Shown here one piece after another: positions 14,385 through 22,277 of a stretch of DNA of 64,000 nucleotides; positions within the stretch are counted from its first letter, which is position 1, and every line of letters begins with the position of its first letter. The DNA lies in contig NZ_JACCBG010000001.1 in NCBI RefSeq assembly GCF_013409645.1, forward strand, positions 1 to 64,000. Reading direction: 5' to 3'. The DNA comes from Nocardioides panaciterrulae. GTDB lineage: Bacteria > Actinomycetota > Actinomycetes > Propionibacteriales > Nocardioidaceae. The translations under genes and the position numbers were made by a program. The notes under the pieces were generated by a model. The model saw nothing but the letters and a program-made list of their open reading frames with translations, did no database searches and was not told the DNA's origin.

Positions 14385-14825
14385 ATGGATGCACATGAGA
14401 GGCGGGCCTGGGGCCCGCTCATCCGTGAGGCGCGCAAGGCGCAGAAGATCGATCAGGAAGAGCTCGCGCAGATGGCGGGCACGACCCGCCGAACGATCGG
14501 ATCGATCGAGCGCGGAGACACGACGGCGCAGACCGACGTGCTCAAGCGGATCCTCACGGCGCTCGGGCTGACCCAGTCGCTCGAGCTCGACCCAGACGTC
14601 CGCAACTTCGTCGCCATGCTGGGGCCCCTGCTCCAGCGGCTGGCGACAGACGAGCGCGCCCGGCTAATGCCGGCGATTGTGGAGTTGGTGGCCGACGCGC
14701 TGCAGGGTGATGCCAGCGCCGAGCCGACCCCGATTCGCGCCCGGCGCCCGATGTTCTCCTTCGACGAAGCCGACCAGGCCGCCCGCGACGAAGACCGCGA
14801 GAAACCCCGCATGGGGGACGAGTGA
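14385..14825 (+). CDS. Phage immunity repressor, XRE family
   Basis: 146 residues from ATG 14385. IREARKAQKIDQEELAQMAG then TTRRTIGSIERGDTTAQTDV is an XRE helix-turn-helix at ~13-55; the middle is helical (LLQRLATDERARLMPAIVEL) and the end acidic. There is no LexA-like autocleavage domain; an ImmA-like peptidase gene follows with a 4-bp overlap, so induction may occur by proteolysis in trans, as in ICEBs1-like systems. Divergent from the Cro-like gene and next to its operators. Confidence 0.8.
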   Translation: MDAHERRAWGPLIREARKAQKIDQEELAQMAGTTRRTIGSIERGDTTAQTDVLKRILTALGLTQSLELDPDVRNFVAMLGPLLQRLATDERARLMPAIVELVADALQGDASAEPTPIRARRPMFSFDEADQAARDEDREKPRMGDE

Positions 14826-15277
14826 CCGCAGCTCTGTCGGAGCTGGCACCTATGGTCCCGCCCGTGCCACTTCCCCACCCCTGGCGCCAGCTCCGAGAGC
14901 TTGCGCACGTCACGCTCCAGTGGCATGAGGGCGGCAAGATGGGCCAGGTCGACCACGGCACCCAGACCGTGAGCCTTCGACTTGGCCTCACCTGGGAGGA
15001 GCGCCGATGCACGCTTCTGCACGAGCTTCTCCACCTGGACAACGGCCCCCAGCCGTTCGGGTTGAAGGCGAAGGAGGAAGAGACCGTCCGGCGCCAGACG
15101 GCGCGCGAGATGCTCCCGGACATCTGGCAGGTCGGTGAGGCCCTGGCCTGGGCGCACACACCAATGGAGGCCGCCGAGGAGCTCGGCGTGGACCTATACG
15201 TCCTGCGCAAGCGGCTGCGGCACCTGCACCCCAGCGAGCTGCACTACCTCGAGCGCCGGCTGGCGCAGGCGGAGTGA
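14822..15277 (+). CDS. ImmA/IrrE-type zinc metallopeptidase
   Basis: 151 residues from GTG 14822 (GTGA overlap). RRCTLLHELLHLDNG gives the HExxH zinc site (His 67, Glu 68, His 71), with glutamates at 86-88 as the likely third ligand. Family members cleave XRE repressors. The gene directly follows the immunity repressor, so that repressor is the obvious substrate (inference). The C-terminal part (MEAAEELGVDLYVLRKRLRH) resembles a helix-turn-helix. Confidence 0.85.
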   Translation: MTAALSELAPMVPPVPLPHPWRQLRELAHVTLQWHEGGKMGQVDHGTQTVSLRLGLTWEERRCTLLHELLHLDNGPQPFGLKAKEEETVRRQTAREMLPDIWQVGEALAWAHTPMEAAEELGVDLYVLRKRLRHLHPSELHYLERRLAQAE

Positions 15278-15474
15278 GTGCCCCGTGACCGGCGGGATTT
15301 CTGAGAAGCCGCGGCGCGCTGAACACGCCGAGGATGTGTACGCCCGAACAGGACCGCGCTAGATTCGGGATATAGCGGCTGTTGGAGAGGTCGCGGGGAT
15401 GCGCTTGGTCTGCTGCCAGACCCTTCCGGTTCGACCGGATGCAGCGCCCCCGGGCCCCTCGAGCAGTCGCTTCC
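15278..15474. other. Intergenic gap, nothing recognised
   Basis: Convergent gap between the ImmA-like gene and the DUF3800 gene. It is slightly more A/T-rich around 15361-15380. No coding frame, tRNA, clear hairpin or promoter is convincing. Confidence 0.5.
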
Positions 15475-16248
15475 TCATCTCCACGCCGCCTGGCGCCACC
15501 ACGGGATGGCGGCCAGGGTCGCCGGCCTTCCGAGCCACTTGAAGCCGTAGTTCACGCGCCGTCCGTTGACCGCGCGGATCTGGTGCGCCGTGCGTAGGAA
15601 GTGGTGCTCCTCGAAGCCGCCGAACTCGTCCGGTCGGAAGGCCAGCGCGAGCATGCCGGCGTACTGGTCTGCGGCTTGGAGCCCGAGGTAGTTCGCCTGG
15701 CCGTCGAAGTGCAGGCTGTGCATCAGGTGCCACGGCACCCAGTGCGGGTTGTTGCTACGACGGCGGTGGTCGATGTAGTCCGCCGTGGTGTCGTGTTTGA
15801 AGCCGCGAACGTGGCCGAAGCGGACGAGCGCATCGCGGGTTCCTCCGGGCCAGTCCCGGGCGGCAAGCAGTACCCGCTCCATCACCATGCCGGCAGCGAA
15901 GTTGTAGAAGAGGGCGTGATCGTTCCTCATTCCGGCCTGCTGCGGGATCCCGGCCTTCTCGACGGCGACGTGCACCACCATCGCAGGCGTCAGCGCGCCG
16001 AGGAGGGACGCGACGCGCTGTCGGCGCGGGAAGGTCTTCACGTGCTCGTTCCAGTGGAGCGCCTTGCCTGCGGGGATGCCGAAGTCCTGGCGTAGATCGC
16101 GGACGGCCTGCATCAGGTGGGCCTCGTCCTCGTCCGCCACCAGCACGGCAGAGAAGGCGAAGAACGGGGAGGCCTTCGGGCCAACTCCCCGATCGCCGGT
16201 CTCGTCGATGTAGACGCGGAGCAGCCGGCGTCCAGTGGTAGCGGTCAC
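15475..16248 (-). CDS. DUF3800 domain protein (RNase H-like), prophage cargo
   Basis: 257 residues from GTG 16248. The first strand LRVYIDETGDRG carries the D-E-x-G-D motif; later LHWNEHVKTF, and near the end YLGLQAADQYAGMLALAF, the Asp-containing motif that closes the DUF3800 active site. The family has an RNase H-like fold and occurs in phages and mobile elements; some members are linked to defence. Standing alone between the lysogeny genes and integrase, where prophages carry genes useful to the lysogen, it may act in superinfection exclusion (inference). Confidence 0.75.
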   Translation of the reverse strand: MTATTGRRLLRVYIDETGDRGVGPKASPFFAFSAVLVADEDEAHLMQAVRDLRQDFGIPAGKALHWNEHVKTFPRRQRVASLLGALTPAMVVHVAVEKAGIPQQAGMRNDHALFYNFAAGMVMERVLLAARDWPGGTRDALVRFGHVRGFKHDTTADYIDHRRRSNNPHWVPWHLMHSLHFDGQANYLGLQAADQYAGMLALAFRPDEFGGFEEHHFLRTAHQIRAVNGRRVNYGFKWLGRPATLAAIPWWRQAAWR

Positions 16249-16313
16249 GGCCAGAACCTTACGGTCGGGCTCCCCCGGCAGCGCGCAGGCCGGCGTGGCC
16301 TGTGGAGAACCGA

Positions 16314-17720
16314 TCAGGCAGCGTCGATGGCCGCTGGCCCGAGCTGCAGACCACGGTGCTCGGCCTCGTCGGCAAGCGCGGCCGCGAGCTGGCGCAGCGC
16401 GTCATCGGGTAGTGACTGGACCCGCGGGAGCCATGAACCGGTCGAGGTCCGGCCGGCGAACGCCTGGGACGCAGCGTCCGCGGCGAGCAGCTGGGCGTCG
16501 GGGAGCAGGTGCGAGTAGGTGTCGACGGTCGTCTGGATCGACTCGTGGCCAAGGCGGGCCTGGACGACGTGGATCGGCGTGCCGGCGGCGAGCAGCCAGG
16601 ACGCGTGGGTGTGGCGGAGGTCGTGGATCCGTGGGGCCTGGGCGAGCGTGCCCGTGCACCCGCACGGCGCCGGCGGGGTCTTGTGGAGCTTGCACCGCTG
16701 CGGCTCGCCGGTCCCGCACCGGCAGGCCGCCGGGGTGTGGGTCGGGCAGTGCTGGGCGCGCCAGAGCGCGGGGCGCCAGTTCTTCGACCAGAAGGTGCGG
16801 TGGACGATCATCCCGCCGCGGGGCGCGGTGAAGACGAGGTCGCGGCCGGCCTTGCCGTCGAGCAGCGGCCGGAGGTCCTCGACGACCTCGGCCGGTAGTA
16901 CGACGGTGCGGCGGCCCTTCTTCGTCTTGGGCGGCCCGATGACGCGCTGGCCGTCGCTGGACCACTTGAGTGCGCGGCGGATCTTCACGGTGCGTGCGCC
17001 GAGGTCGACGTCGCCGCGGCGGAGGACGACGGCCTCGCCCCAGCGGCAGCCGGTCCCGACCAGGAAGCGGAGGAAGGGGCGGTAGTGCGGGTGGAAGGTG
17101 TCGTAGAGCGCGTCCCACTCCGCGTGGGTCATGCAGACCATCTCGGCGTCGTCTTCGTCGTCCTCGGAGTCGACGGCGACGCGCCGGCCCTCCGGCAGGC
17201 GGACGCCCTTGGCCGGGTTGCGGTTGAGGTGGCCGAGCTCGATGCAGCGGGTGACGACGGCCGAGAGCAGGCCGCGCTGGTTCTCGAGGCTCTTCGTCGA
17301 GTAGGCCTCGCCGGTCGCGCCCTTGCCGGCGGCGAGGTCGTTCACGGCCTGGCGGACGACGTCGGCGGTGAGCTGGTCGGCGCGCGTAGTGCCGATCAGG
17401 TGGCCCCAGCTCCGGGACCAGAGGCGCTCGTAGCCGAGGCGGGTTCCTTCCTCGATGCCGGTGAGCAGCCGGATGTGGTCGGCGGCGATCTCGTCCAGCG
17501 TCGGGATGCCCTTCTCCTGCTCGCCCTCGTAGAGCTTGTCGAGCGCGCCTTGCGGGCCGAGCGCGTCGAGCCACTTCGAGAAGGTCTCTGCGTCGCTCTT
17601 CTTCGTGAACGACTCGGAGGTCTGCAGCGGCTTCCCGGTCTTCGGGCTGGTGCCGTGCCGGAACCGGACCCGGTAGGTGGTCGTTCCGTCGCTGTTGGTG
17701 AGGGTCTCGACCTTGCGCAT
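16314..17720 (-). CDS. int: Tyrosine site-specific integrase
   Basis: 468 residues from ATG 17720 (GGAG upstream). The N-terminal arm-binding domain covers ~1-65, the core-binding SAM-like domain ~73-165, the catalytic domain ~195-410: Arg 226 (GTGCRWGEA), Lys in PKTKKGRR (264-268), His 366/Arg 369 (IHDLRHTH), His 392 and Tyr 402 (DTYSH). Unusually, ~35 residues rich in Cys and His (C325, C333, C335, C343, C353, C355; H324, H328, H346) are inserted just before HDLRH. It should catalyse integration into the adjacent tRNA-Leu. Confidence 0.93.
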   Translation of the reverse strand: MRKVETLTNSDGTTTYRVRFRHGTSPKTGKPLQTSESFTKKSDAETFSKWLDALGPQGALDKLYEGEQEKGIPTLDEIAADHIRLLTGIEEGTRLGYERLWSRSWGHLIGTTRADQLTADVVRQAVNDLAAGKGATGEAYSTKSLENQRGLLSAVVTRCIELGHLNRNPAKGVRLPEGRRVAVDSEDDEDDAEMVCMTHAEWDALYDTFHPHYRPFLRFLVGTGCRWGEAVVLRRGDVDLGARTVKIRRALKWSSDGQRVIGPPKTKKGRRTVVLPAEVVEDLRPLLDGKAGRDLVFTAPRGGMIVHRTFWSKNWRPALWRAQHCPTHTPAACRCGTGEPQRCKLHKTPPAPCGCTGTLAQAPRIHDLRHTHASWLLAAGTPIHVVQARLGHESIQTTVDTYSHLLPDAQLLAADAASQAFAGRTSTGSWLPRVQSLPDDALRQLAAALADEAEHRGLQLGPAAIDAA

Positions 17721-17803
17721 CGGTGTCTCCTGTCGTCGTGGCCGGACGCTAGTCGCGGGCACCGACAGGGGGCGGTGTGTACGGGAGTGCATTTAGGCGA
17801 AAT

Positions 17804-17851
17804 GCACTTCGGCCCCCGGTCTGCGTTTCCGCAGGCCAGGGGCCGAAGTGC
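17804..17851. terminator. Hairpin between tRNA-Leu and integrase
   Basis: Perfect 13-bp inverted repeat (GCACTTCGGCCCC, 17804-17816; complement 17839-17851) whose loop holds a second stem (CTGCG/CGCAG). It starts 7 bp beyond the tRNA 3' end, a good place for a tRNA terminator, but it may also be part of the phage attachment region. A smaller palindrome TGCATTT/AAATGCA precedes it. Confidence 0.6.
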
Positions 17852-17857
17852 TTCGTG

Positions 17858-17941
17858 TGCGCGAGGGGGGAGTTGAACCCCCACGTCCTTTCGGACACAC
17901 GGACCTGAACCGTGCGCGTCTGCCTATTCCGCCACTCGCGC
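17858..17941 (-). tRNA. tRNA-Leu (anticodon CAG)
   Basis: Reads on the minus strand from 17941: acceptor GCGCGAG paired with CTCGCGC, D-arm, anticodon loop TTCAGGT, long class II variable arm (GTGTCCGAAAGGAC) and T-arm GGTTCAACTCC, ending with discriminator A. CCA is not encoded. Its 3' end is the presumed integration site: the integrase gene lies on this side. Confidence 0.95.
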
Positions 17942-18123
17942 TTGAAGCGGGGCTCACGTTATCCCACCGTCCACGTATGTCCCAAACCGGGCCGAGGGGC
18001 TGCCGCACCCCTTGTCCGCAGCCCGTTACGATCGGTGCGACCCGGCGCACAGGCTGGGCTCGTCGGCCTGCCGTGGTCGAAGCGGCCGACCCGGCCGAGG
18101 AACCGAAGGGAGGCGGGTCAGGG

Positions 18124-18831
18124 ATGAGCGGACTGTCACGGTTCGAGCACAAGCTGGAGGAGCTGATCTCCGGCGCGTTCGCCCGCACCTTCCGCTCCGC
18201 GGTGCAGCCGGTGGAGATCGCCGCGGCGCTGCAGCGCGAGTGCGACAACAACGCCCAGATCCTCTCCCGCAACCGCCGGATGGTCCCCAACGACTTCCAC
18301 GTCGAGCTCTCCCGCACCGACCTCGACCGGCTCGCGCCGTACGACTCCGCGATGGCCGAGGAGCTGCGCCACCAGCTGCAGGAGCACGCCGAGCAGCAGG
18401 GCTACGTCTTCCCGGGCGCGGTCAGCATCGACTTCGAGCCCGCCGACGACCTCACCACCGGTCGGTTCCGCATCCGCAGCCGCGCGCAGGCCGCGGTCAG
18501 CGGCGACGCCAGCCACACGCAGGTACGCCGGGCCCGGGCCCTGCTCGAGGTCAACGGCACCCGCCACCCGCTCCAGCCCCCGGGGCTGGTGATCGGCCGC
18601 GGCACCGACGCCGACGTCCGCATCAACGACCCCGGGGTCAGCCGCCGCCACGTCGAGTTCACCGTCACCGGCGAGCCGCCGCGGGTCGAGGTCCGCGACC
18701 TGGGCTCGACCAACGGCATGCACGTCGACGGCCACCGGGTCACCCAGACCGGCCTCCGGGACGGCTCGACGGTCAAGATCGGCAACACCACGATGACCGT
18801 GCACGTCGTCGAGGAGGACGCGGATGTCTGA
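18124..18831 (+). CDS. fhaA: FHA-domain protein FhaA
   Basis: 235 residues from ATG 18124. N-terminal FhaA_N (DUF3662) domain at ~1-115 (FEHKLEELISGAFARTFRSA; LSRNRRMVPNDFHVELSRTD), a short linker, then an FHA domain at ~137-233 with VIGRGTDADV, SRRH 173-176 and STNG 195-198, the phosphothreonine-binding residues. FhaA reads PknA/PknB phosphorylation and links it to peptidoglycan precursor flipping and septal growth in mycobacteria. First gene of a run through pknB. Confidence 0.93.
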   Translation: MSGLSRFEHKLEELISGAFARTFRSAVQPVEIAAALQRECDNNAQILSRNRRMVPNDFHVELSRTDLDRLAPYDSAMAEELRHQLQEHAEQQGYVFPGAVSIDFEPADDLTTGRFRIRSRAQAAVSGDASHTQVRRARALLEVNGTRHPLQPPGLVIGRGTDADVRINDPGVSRRHVEFTVTGEPPRVEVRDLGSTNGMHVDGHRVTQTGLRDGSTVKIGNTTMTVHVVEEDADV

Positions 18832-19300
18832 GCTGACGCTGTTCCTGATCCGGCTGGCCTTCCTCGCCATCCTCTGGATCTTCGTCCTGTCGGCGGTCTC
18901 GGTGATCCGGTCCGACATGTTCGGCGCCCGGGTGCCCGAGGCCGCGCGCGGCGGCGAACGCCGCAGCCGGTCCGCGCGCTCCGCCCAGCCCTCCAAGCGG
19001 CGCCGCGGCGCGCCGACCCACGTGCTGGTCACCGAGGGCGCCAACAGCGGCGAGCGCGCCGAGCTCGACCAGGCGCCGATCCTGATCGGCCGCGGCAGCG
19101 ACGCCGCCATCCGGCTCGACGACGACTACGTCTCGACCCGCCACGCCCGGATCGCCGCCTCCGGCGACCAGTGGTTCGTGGAGGACCTCGGCTCCACCAA
19201 CGGCACCTACATCGGCAGCGTCCGGCTGACCCAGCCCACGACGGTCACCGTCGGCACCCAGATCCGGATCGGCAAGACCATCCTCGAGCTGCGGAAGTAG
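18824..19300 (+). CDS. fhaB: Membrane-anchored FHA protein FhaB/FipA
   Basis: 158 residues from ATG 18824, overlapping fhaA by 8 bp. One membrane helix at ~6-27 (FLIRLAFLAILWIFVLSAVS), a basic linker, and an FHA domain at ~66-155 with LIGRGSDAAI, STRHARI and GSTNGTYIG. Known as a partner of FtsZ/FtsQ under oxidative stress in mycobacteria. It should bind phosphothreonine on kinase substrates at the membrane. Confidence 0.93.
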   Translation: MSELTLFLIRLAFLAILWIFVLSAVSVIRSDMFGARVPEAARGGERRSRSARSAQPSKRRRGAPTHVLVTEGANSGERAELDQAPILIGRGSDAAIRLDDDYVSTRHARIAASGDQWFVEDLGSTNGTYIGSVRLTQPTTVTVGTQIRIGKTILELRK

Positions 19301-19306
19301 TCGCCG

Positions 19307-20737
19307 ATGACCGAGCCGACCACCGAGTCGACGCCGGAGCCGGCCCCGGGCCCGACCACCGGCCCGAACACGCGCCCAGCCACCGGCCCAGCCACCGGTC
19401 CGGCCGACGGCCCGAGCGGGGCCCCCAGCCCGCTGCGCCTCGACTTCGCCGCGATCTCCGACGTCGGCAGGGTCCGCAAGGACAACCAGGACTCCGGGTA
19501 CGCCGGCCCCTGGCTGCTCACCGTCTGCGACGGCGTGGGCGGGGCCGCCCGCGGCGACATCGCCTCCGCGACCGCCGTCCAGCAGCTGCGCCGGCTCGAC
19601 CGGCCGCCGGGCGAGGACCTCCTCGGACAGGTCGCCGGCGCCCTGCACCGGGCCCACGACCGGATCGCCGAGCTCGTCGACGAGGACCCCTCGCTCAACG
19701 GCACCAGCACCACCGCGACGGTCGCCCTCTTCGACGGCCAGCGGCTCGGGATCGGCCACGTGGGCGACAGCCGGGCCTACCTCTACCGATCCGGCGAGAT
19801 CACCCAGCTCACCAAGGACCACACGTTCGTCCAGAGCCTCATCGACGAGGGCCGGATCACCGAGGCGGAGGCCCGGGTGCACCCGCACCGCAACCTCATC
19901 CTCCGGGCCCTCGACGGCATCCACGAGGCCGAGCCGGACCTCTTCCACATCGGGCTGGCCGCCGGCGACCGGCTGCTGCTGTGCAGCGACGGCGCTTCGG
20001 GGGTGCTCGACGAGCCCCGCCTCGCCGACATCCTGTCCACCGGAAGCCCCGACTTCGCCGCCGTCGAGCTGGTCCGCGCGAGCCTGGAGGCGGGCAGCTC
20101 CGACAACGTGACCTGCCTGGTCGCCGACGCCGTCGACGCCACCGCCGAGGCGTCGCCGCCCCACCCGCTGCTGGTCGGCGCGGCCGCCGAGATGCGCAAG
20201 CGCGCCCGGGCCCAGAAGGGCAGCCTGTTCCGCGGACACCGCTCGGGCGACACCGGCGAGCTCGAGCCGGTCACCGCCGACATCCCCGACGAGGTCGGGT
20301 TCGCGATCACCGCGGACCCGCTGGACCCCGAGGCGATGCGCTACGCCCCGCGCCCGCCGCACCGCTACATCTGGCTCAAGCGGCTGCTGGCCCTGCTGGT
20401 GCTCGTGGGCCTGGTCTGGATCGCCGGGGCGGCCGCGTGGTCGTGGAGCCAGCAGCAGTACTACGTCGGCCAGCAGGACGGGAGGGTCGTGATCTTCCGC
20501 GGCCTGAACGGCGAGCTGCCGGGCCTGGCGCTCTCCACGGCGTACGAGACCAGCGACGTGCAGCTGGACCGGCTCTCGGACTTCGACGCCGGCCGCGTCC
20601 GCGAGGGCATCGACGTCGGCGACCTCGGCGACGCCGAGCGGGCGGTCGACACCCTCGCCGCGAAGCAGACCGGTGCGCCCGCCAGCCAGGGCACCGCCAG
20701 CCAGACGGGGACCTCCGACACGGGGACCGGGAGCTGA
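19307..20737 (+). CDS. pstP: PP2C-family Ser/Thr phosphatase PstP
   Basis: 476 residues from ATG 19307, 6 bp after fhaB. A Pro/Thr-rich N-terminal extension of ~40 residues precedes the PP2C domain: SDVGRVRKDNQDS, CDGVGGAARGD (metal-binding Asp), GTSTTATVALF, GHVGDSRAYLYR, LLLCSDGASG and SDNVTCLV. A membrane helix at ~362-385 and an outside domain follow. It is the sole cognate phosphatase of PknA/PknB in this cluster. The disordered extension is longer than in mycobacteria. Confidence 0.93.
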   Translation: MTEPTTESTPEPAPGPTTGPNTRPATGPATGPADGPSGAPSPLRLDFAAISDVGRVRKDNQDSGYAGPWLLTVCDGVGGAARGDIASATAVQQLRRLDRPPGEDLLGQVAGALHRAHDRIAELVDEDPSLNGTSTTATVALFDGQRLGIGHVGDSRAYLYRSGEITQLTKDHTFVQSLIDEGRITEAEARVHPHRNLILRALDGIHEAEPDLFHIGLAAGDRLLLCSDGASGVLDEPRLADILSTGSPDFAAVELVRASLEAGSSDNVTCLVADAVDATAEASPPHPLLVGAAAEMRKRARAQKGSLFRGHRSGDTGELEPVTADIPDEVGFAITADPLDPEAMRYAPRPPHRYIWLKRLLALLVLVGLVWIAGAAAWSWSQQQYYVGQQDGRVVIFRGLNGELPGLALSTAYETSDVQLDRLSDFDAGRVREGIDVGDLGDAERAVDTLAAKQTGAPASQGTASQTGTSDTGTGS

Positions 20738-20738
20738 C

Positions 20739-22277
20739 ATGGGCCTGAAGACGTCGAAGACGGGCCAGAGGTCGGCCCAGAGGTCGGCCCAGAAGTCGGG
20801 CCAGAAGTCGGGCCAGAAGTCGGGCCAGCGGTCGATGCCCGGGATGGGCCACCGGACCGCTCAGAACGGCGGCGCGCTCCTGGGCTTCGTGCACCGGCGG
20901 CGCCGGGGCGCGGAGCTGTTCCTGCTCGTGCTCGCGCTCGCGGTCGGCATCGGCGCCTACGCCGCGGTCGGGCTCGGCGTCCAGGGCGAGGTGCCGGCCG
21001 ACATCGTCGGGTACGGCGGCTGGCTGGCGCTGCTGGTGATCGGCTGCCACGTGGTCGTGCGCCTCGTCGCGCCGTACGCCGATCCGGTGCTGCTGCCCGT
21101 CGTGGCGGCCCTCAACGGCCTGGGCCTGGCGGTGATCCACCGCCTCGACCTCGCCTACGCGACCGACGGCAGCGACGCGACCCCCTCGGGGTTCGCCCGC
21201 CAGCAGCTGATCTGGATGACGCTGGGCGTGCTGCTGTTCATCGCGACGCTGCTGCTGCTGCGCGACCACCGGGTGCTGCAGCGGTTCACCTACACCAGCG
21301 GGCTCGCCGCGATCGTGCTGCTGCTGCTGCCGATGCTGCCGATCATCGGCGCCAGCATCAACGGCGCGCGGATCTGGATCCACCTGGGCCCGTTCAGCTT
21401 CCAGCCGGGCGAGGTCGCCAAGGTGCTGCTGGTGATCGCGTTCTCCGGCTACCTGGTGCTGCACCGCGACGCGCTGGCGCTGGCGGGCCGGCGGTTCCTG
21501 TTCATCGACCTGCCCCGCGGCCGCGACCTCGGGCCGATCCTCGCGATGTGGCTGATCAGCCTGGGCATCCTGGTCTTCCAGCACGACCTCGGCTCCAGCC
21601 TGCTGTTCTTCGGCCTGTTCCTGATCACGCTCTACGTCGCGACCGAGCGGCCCGGCTGGCTGGTCGTGGGCGGCGGGCTGTTCCTGGTCGGCGCGTTCGC
21701 GGCGTACAAGCTGATCAGTCACGTCACCGAGCGGGTCGACGTCTGGCTGCACCCGATGTACTACTACAGCGACCTGCACGGGGCGAAGAGCTTCCAGCCC
21801 GTCGAGGCGATGTTCGGGATGGGCTGGGGCGGCCTGATCGGCCGGGGCTTCGGCAACGGCAGCCCCGAGCGGGTGCCCTACGCCAACTCCGACTTCATCG
21901 TCAGCTCCATCGGCGAGGAGCTCGGGCTGACCGCGGTGATCGCGGTGATCCTGCTCTACGGGCTGATCGTCGAGCGCGCGCTGCGCGCCGCGCTCGTGTG
22001 CCGCGACGGGTTCGGCAAGCTGCTGGCCTCCGGTCTGGCGGCGATCTTCGCGCTGCAGGTCTTCGTCGTCGTCGGCGGCGTCACCGGGCTGATCCCGCTC
22101 ACCGGCCTCACCACACCGTTCCTCTCCTACGGCGGGTCCTCGCTCGTCGCGAACTGGGTGATCATCGCGTTGCTGCTGCGCATCTCCGACCAGGCCCGTC
22201 GACCCGTGCCGGACCTCTCCGTCACGGACGAGGAAGCCGACTCCGAGGCGACCCAGGTGGTGAAGCTTCCGCGATGA
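20739..22277 (+). CDS. rodA: SEDS peptidoglycan glycosyltransferase RodA/FtsW
   Basis: 512 residues from ATG 20739; ATG 20835 is an alternative start that would remove a repetitive N-terminus. Residues 9-32 are coded by six 12-bp units (20762-20833). The rest has about ten membrane helices with the SEDS landmarks INGARIWIHLGPFSFQPGEV, KVLLVIAF, QHDLGSSLLFFGLF, and the C-terminal GLTTPFLSYGGSSLVANWVI. It polymerises glycan chains with the transpeptidase encoded next, which overlaps it by 4 bp. Confidence 0.92.
   Translation: MGLKTSKTGQRSAQRSAQKSGQKSGQKSGQRSMPGMGHRTAQNGGALLGFVHRRRRGAELFLLVLALAVGIGAYAAVGLGVQGEVPADIVGYGGWLALLVIGCHVVVRLVAPYADPVLLPVVAALNGLGLAVIHRLDLAYATDGSDATPSGFARQQLIWMTLGVLLFIATLLLLRDHRVLQRFTYTSGLAAIVLLLLPMLPIIGASINGARIWIHLGPFSFQPGEVAKVLLVIAFSGYLVLHRDALALAGRRFLFIDLPRGRDLGPILAMWLISLGILVFQHDLGSSLLFFGLFLITLYVATERPGWLVVGGGLFLVGAFAAYKLISHVTERVDVWLHPMYYYSDLHGAKSFQPVEAMFGMGWGGLIGRGFGNGSPERVPYANSDFIVSSIGEELGLTAVIAVILLYGLIVERALRAALVCRDGFGKLLASGLAAIFALQVFVVVGGVTGLIPLTGLTTPFLSYGGSSLVANWVIIALLLRISDQARRPVPDLSVTDEEADSEATQVVKLPR
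20762..20833 (+). repeat. 12-bp tandem repeat in rodA N-terminus
   Basis: Six back-to-back 12-bp units of the form GGSCCAGARGTC, differing at a few positions, encoding (S/G)Q(R/K)S. Copies 4 and 5 are identical. The tract keeps frame on unit gain or loss. Confidence 0.9.

Larger units (their letters stand above)
1..17857. mobile_element. Prophage, integrase end (left end outside window)
   Basis: Integrated tailed-phage genome, integrase-proximal part only. From right to left it shows a tyrosine integrase beside the 3' end of tRNA-Leu(CAG), a DUF3800 cargo gene, a repressor/ImmA pair, a divergent Cro-like regulator behind paired operators, and about 14 kb of leftward early genes (RecE/RecT-like, RuvC-like, Dcm, DUF2303, DUF3850, DUF4326, DUF4031). 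No terminase, capsid, tail or lysis gene is visible, so the structural half should lie left of position 1. The right boundary is inferred from the tRNA; the second att copy is not in the window. Confidence 0.9.
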
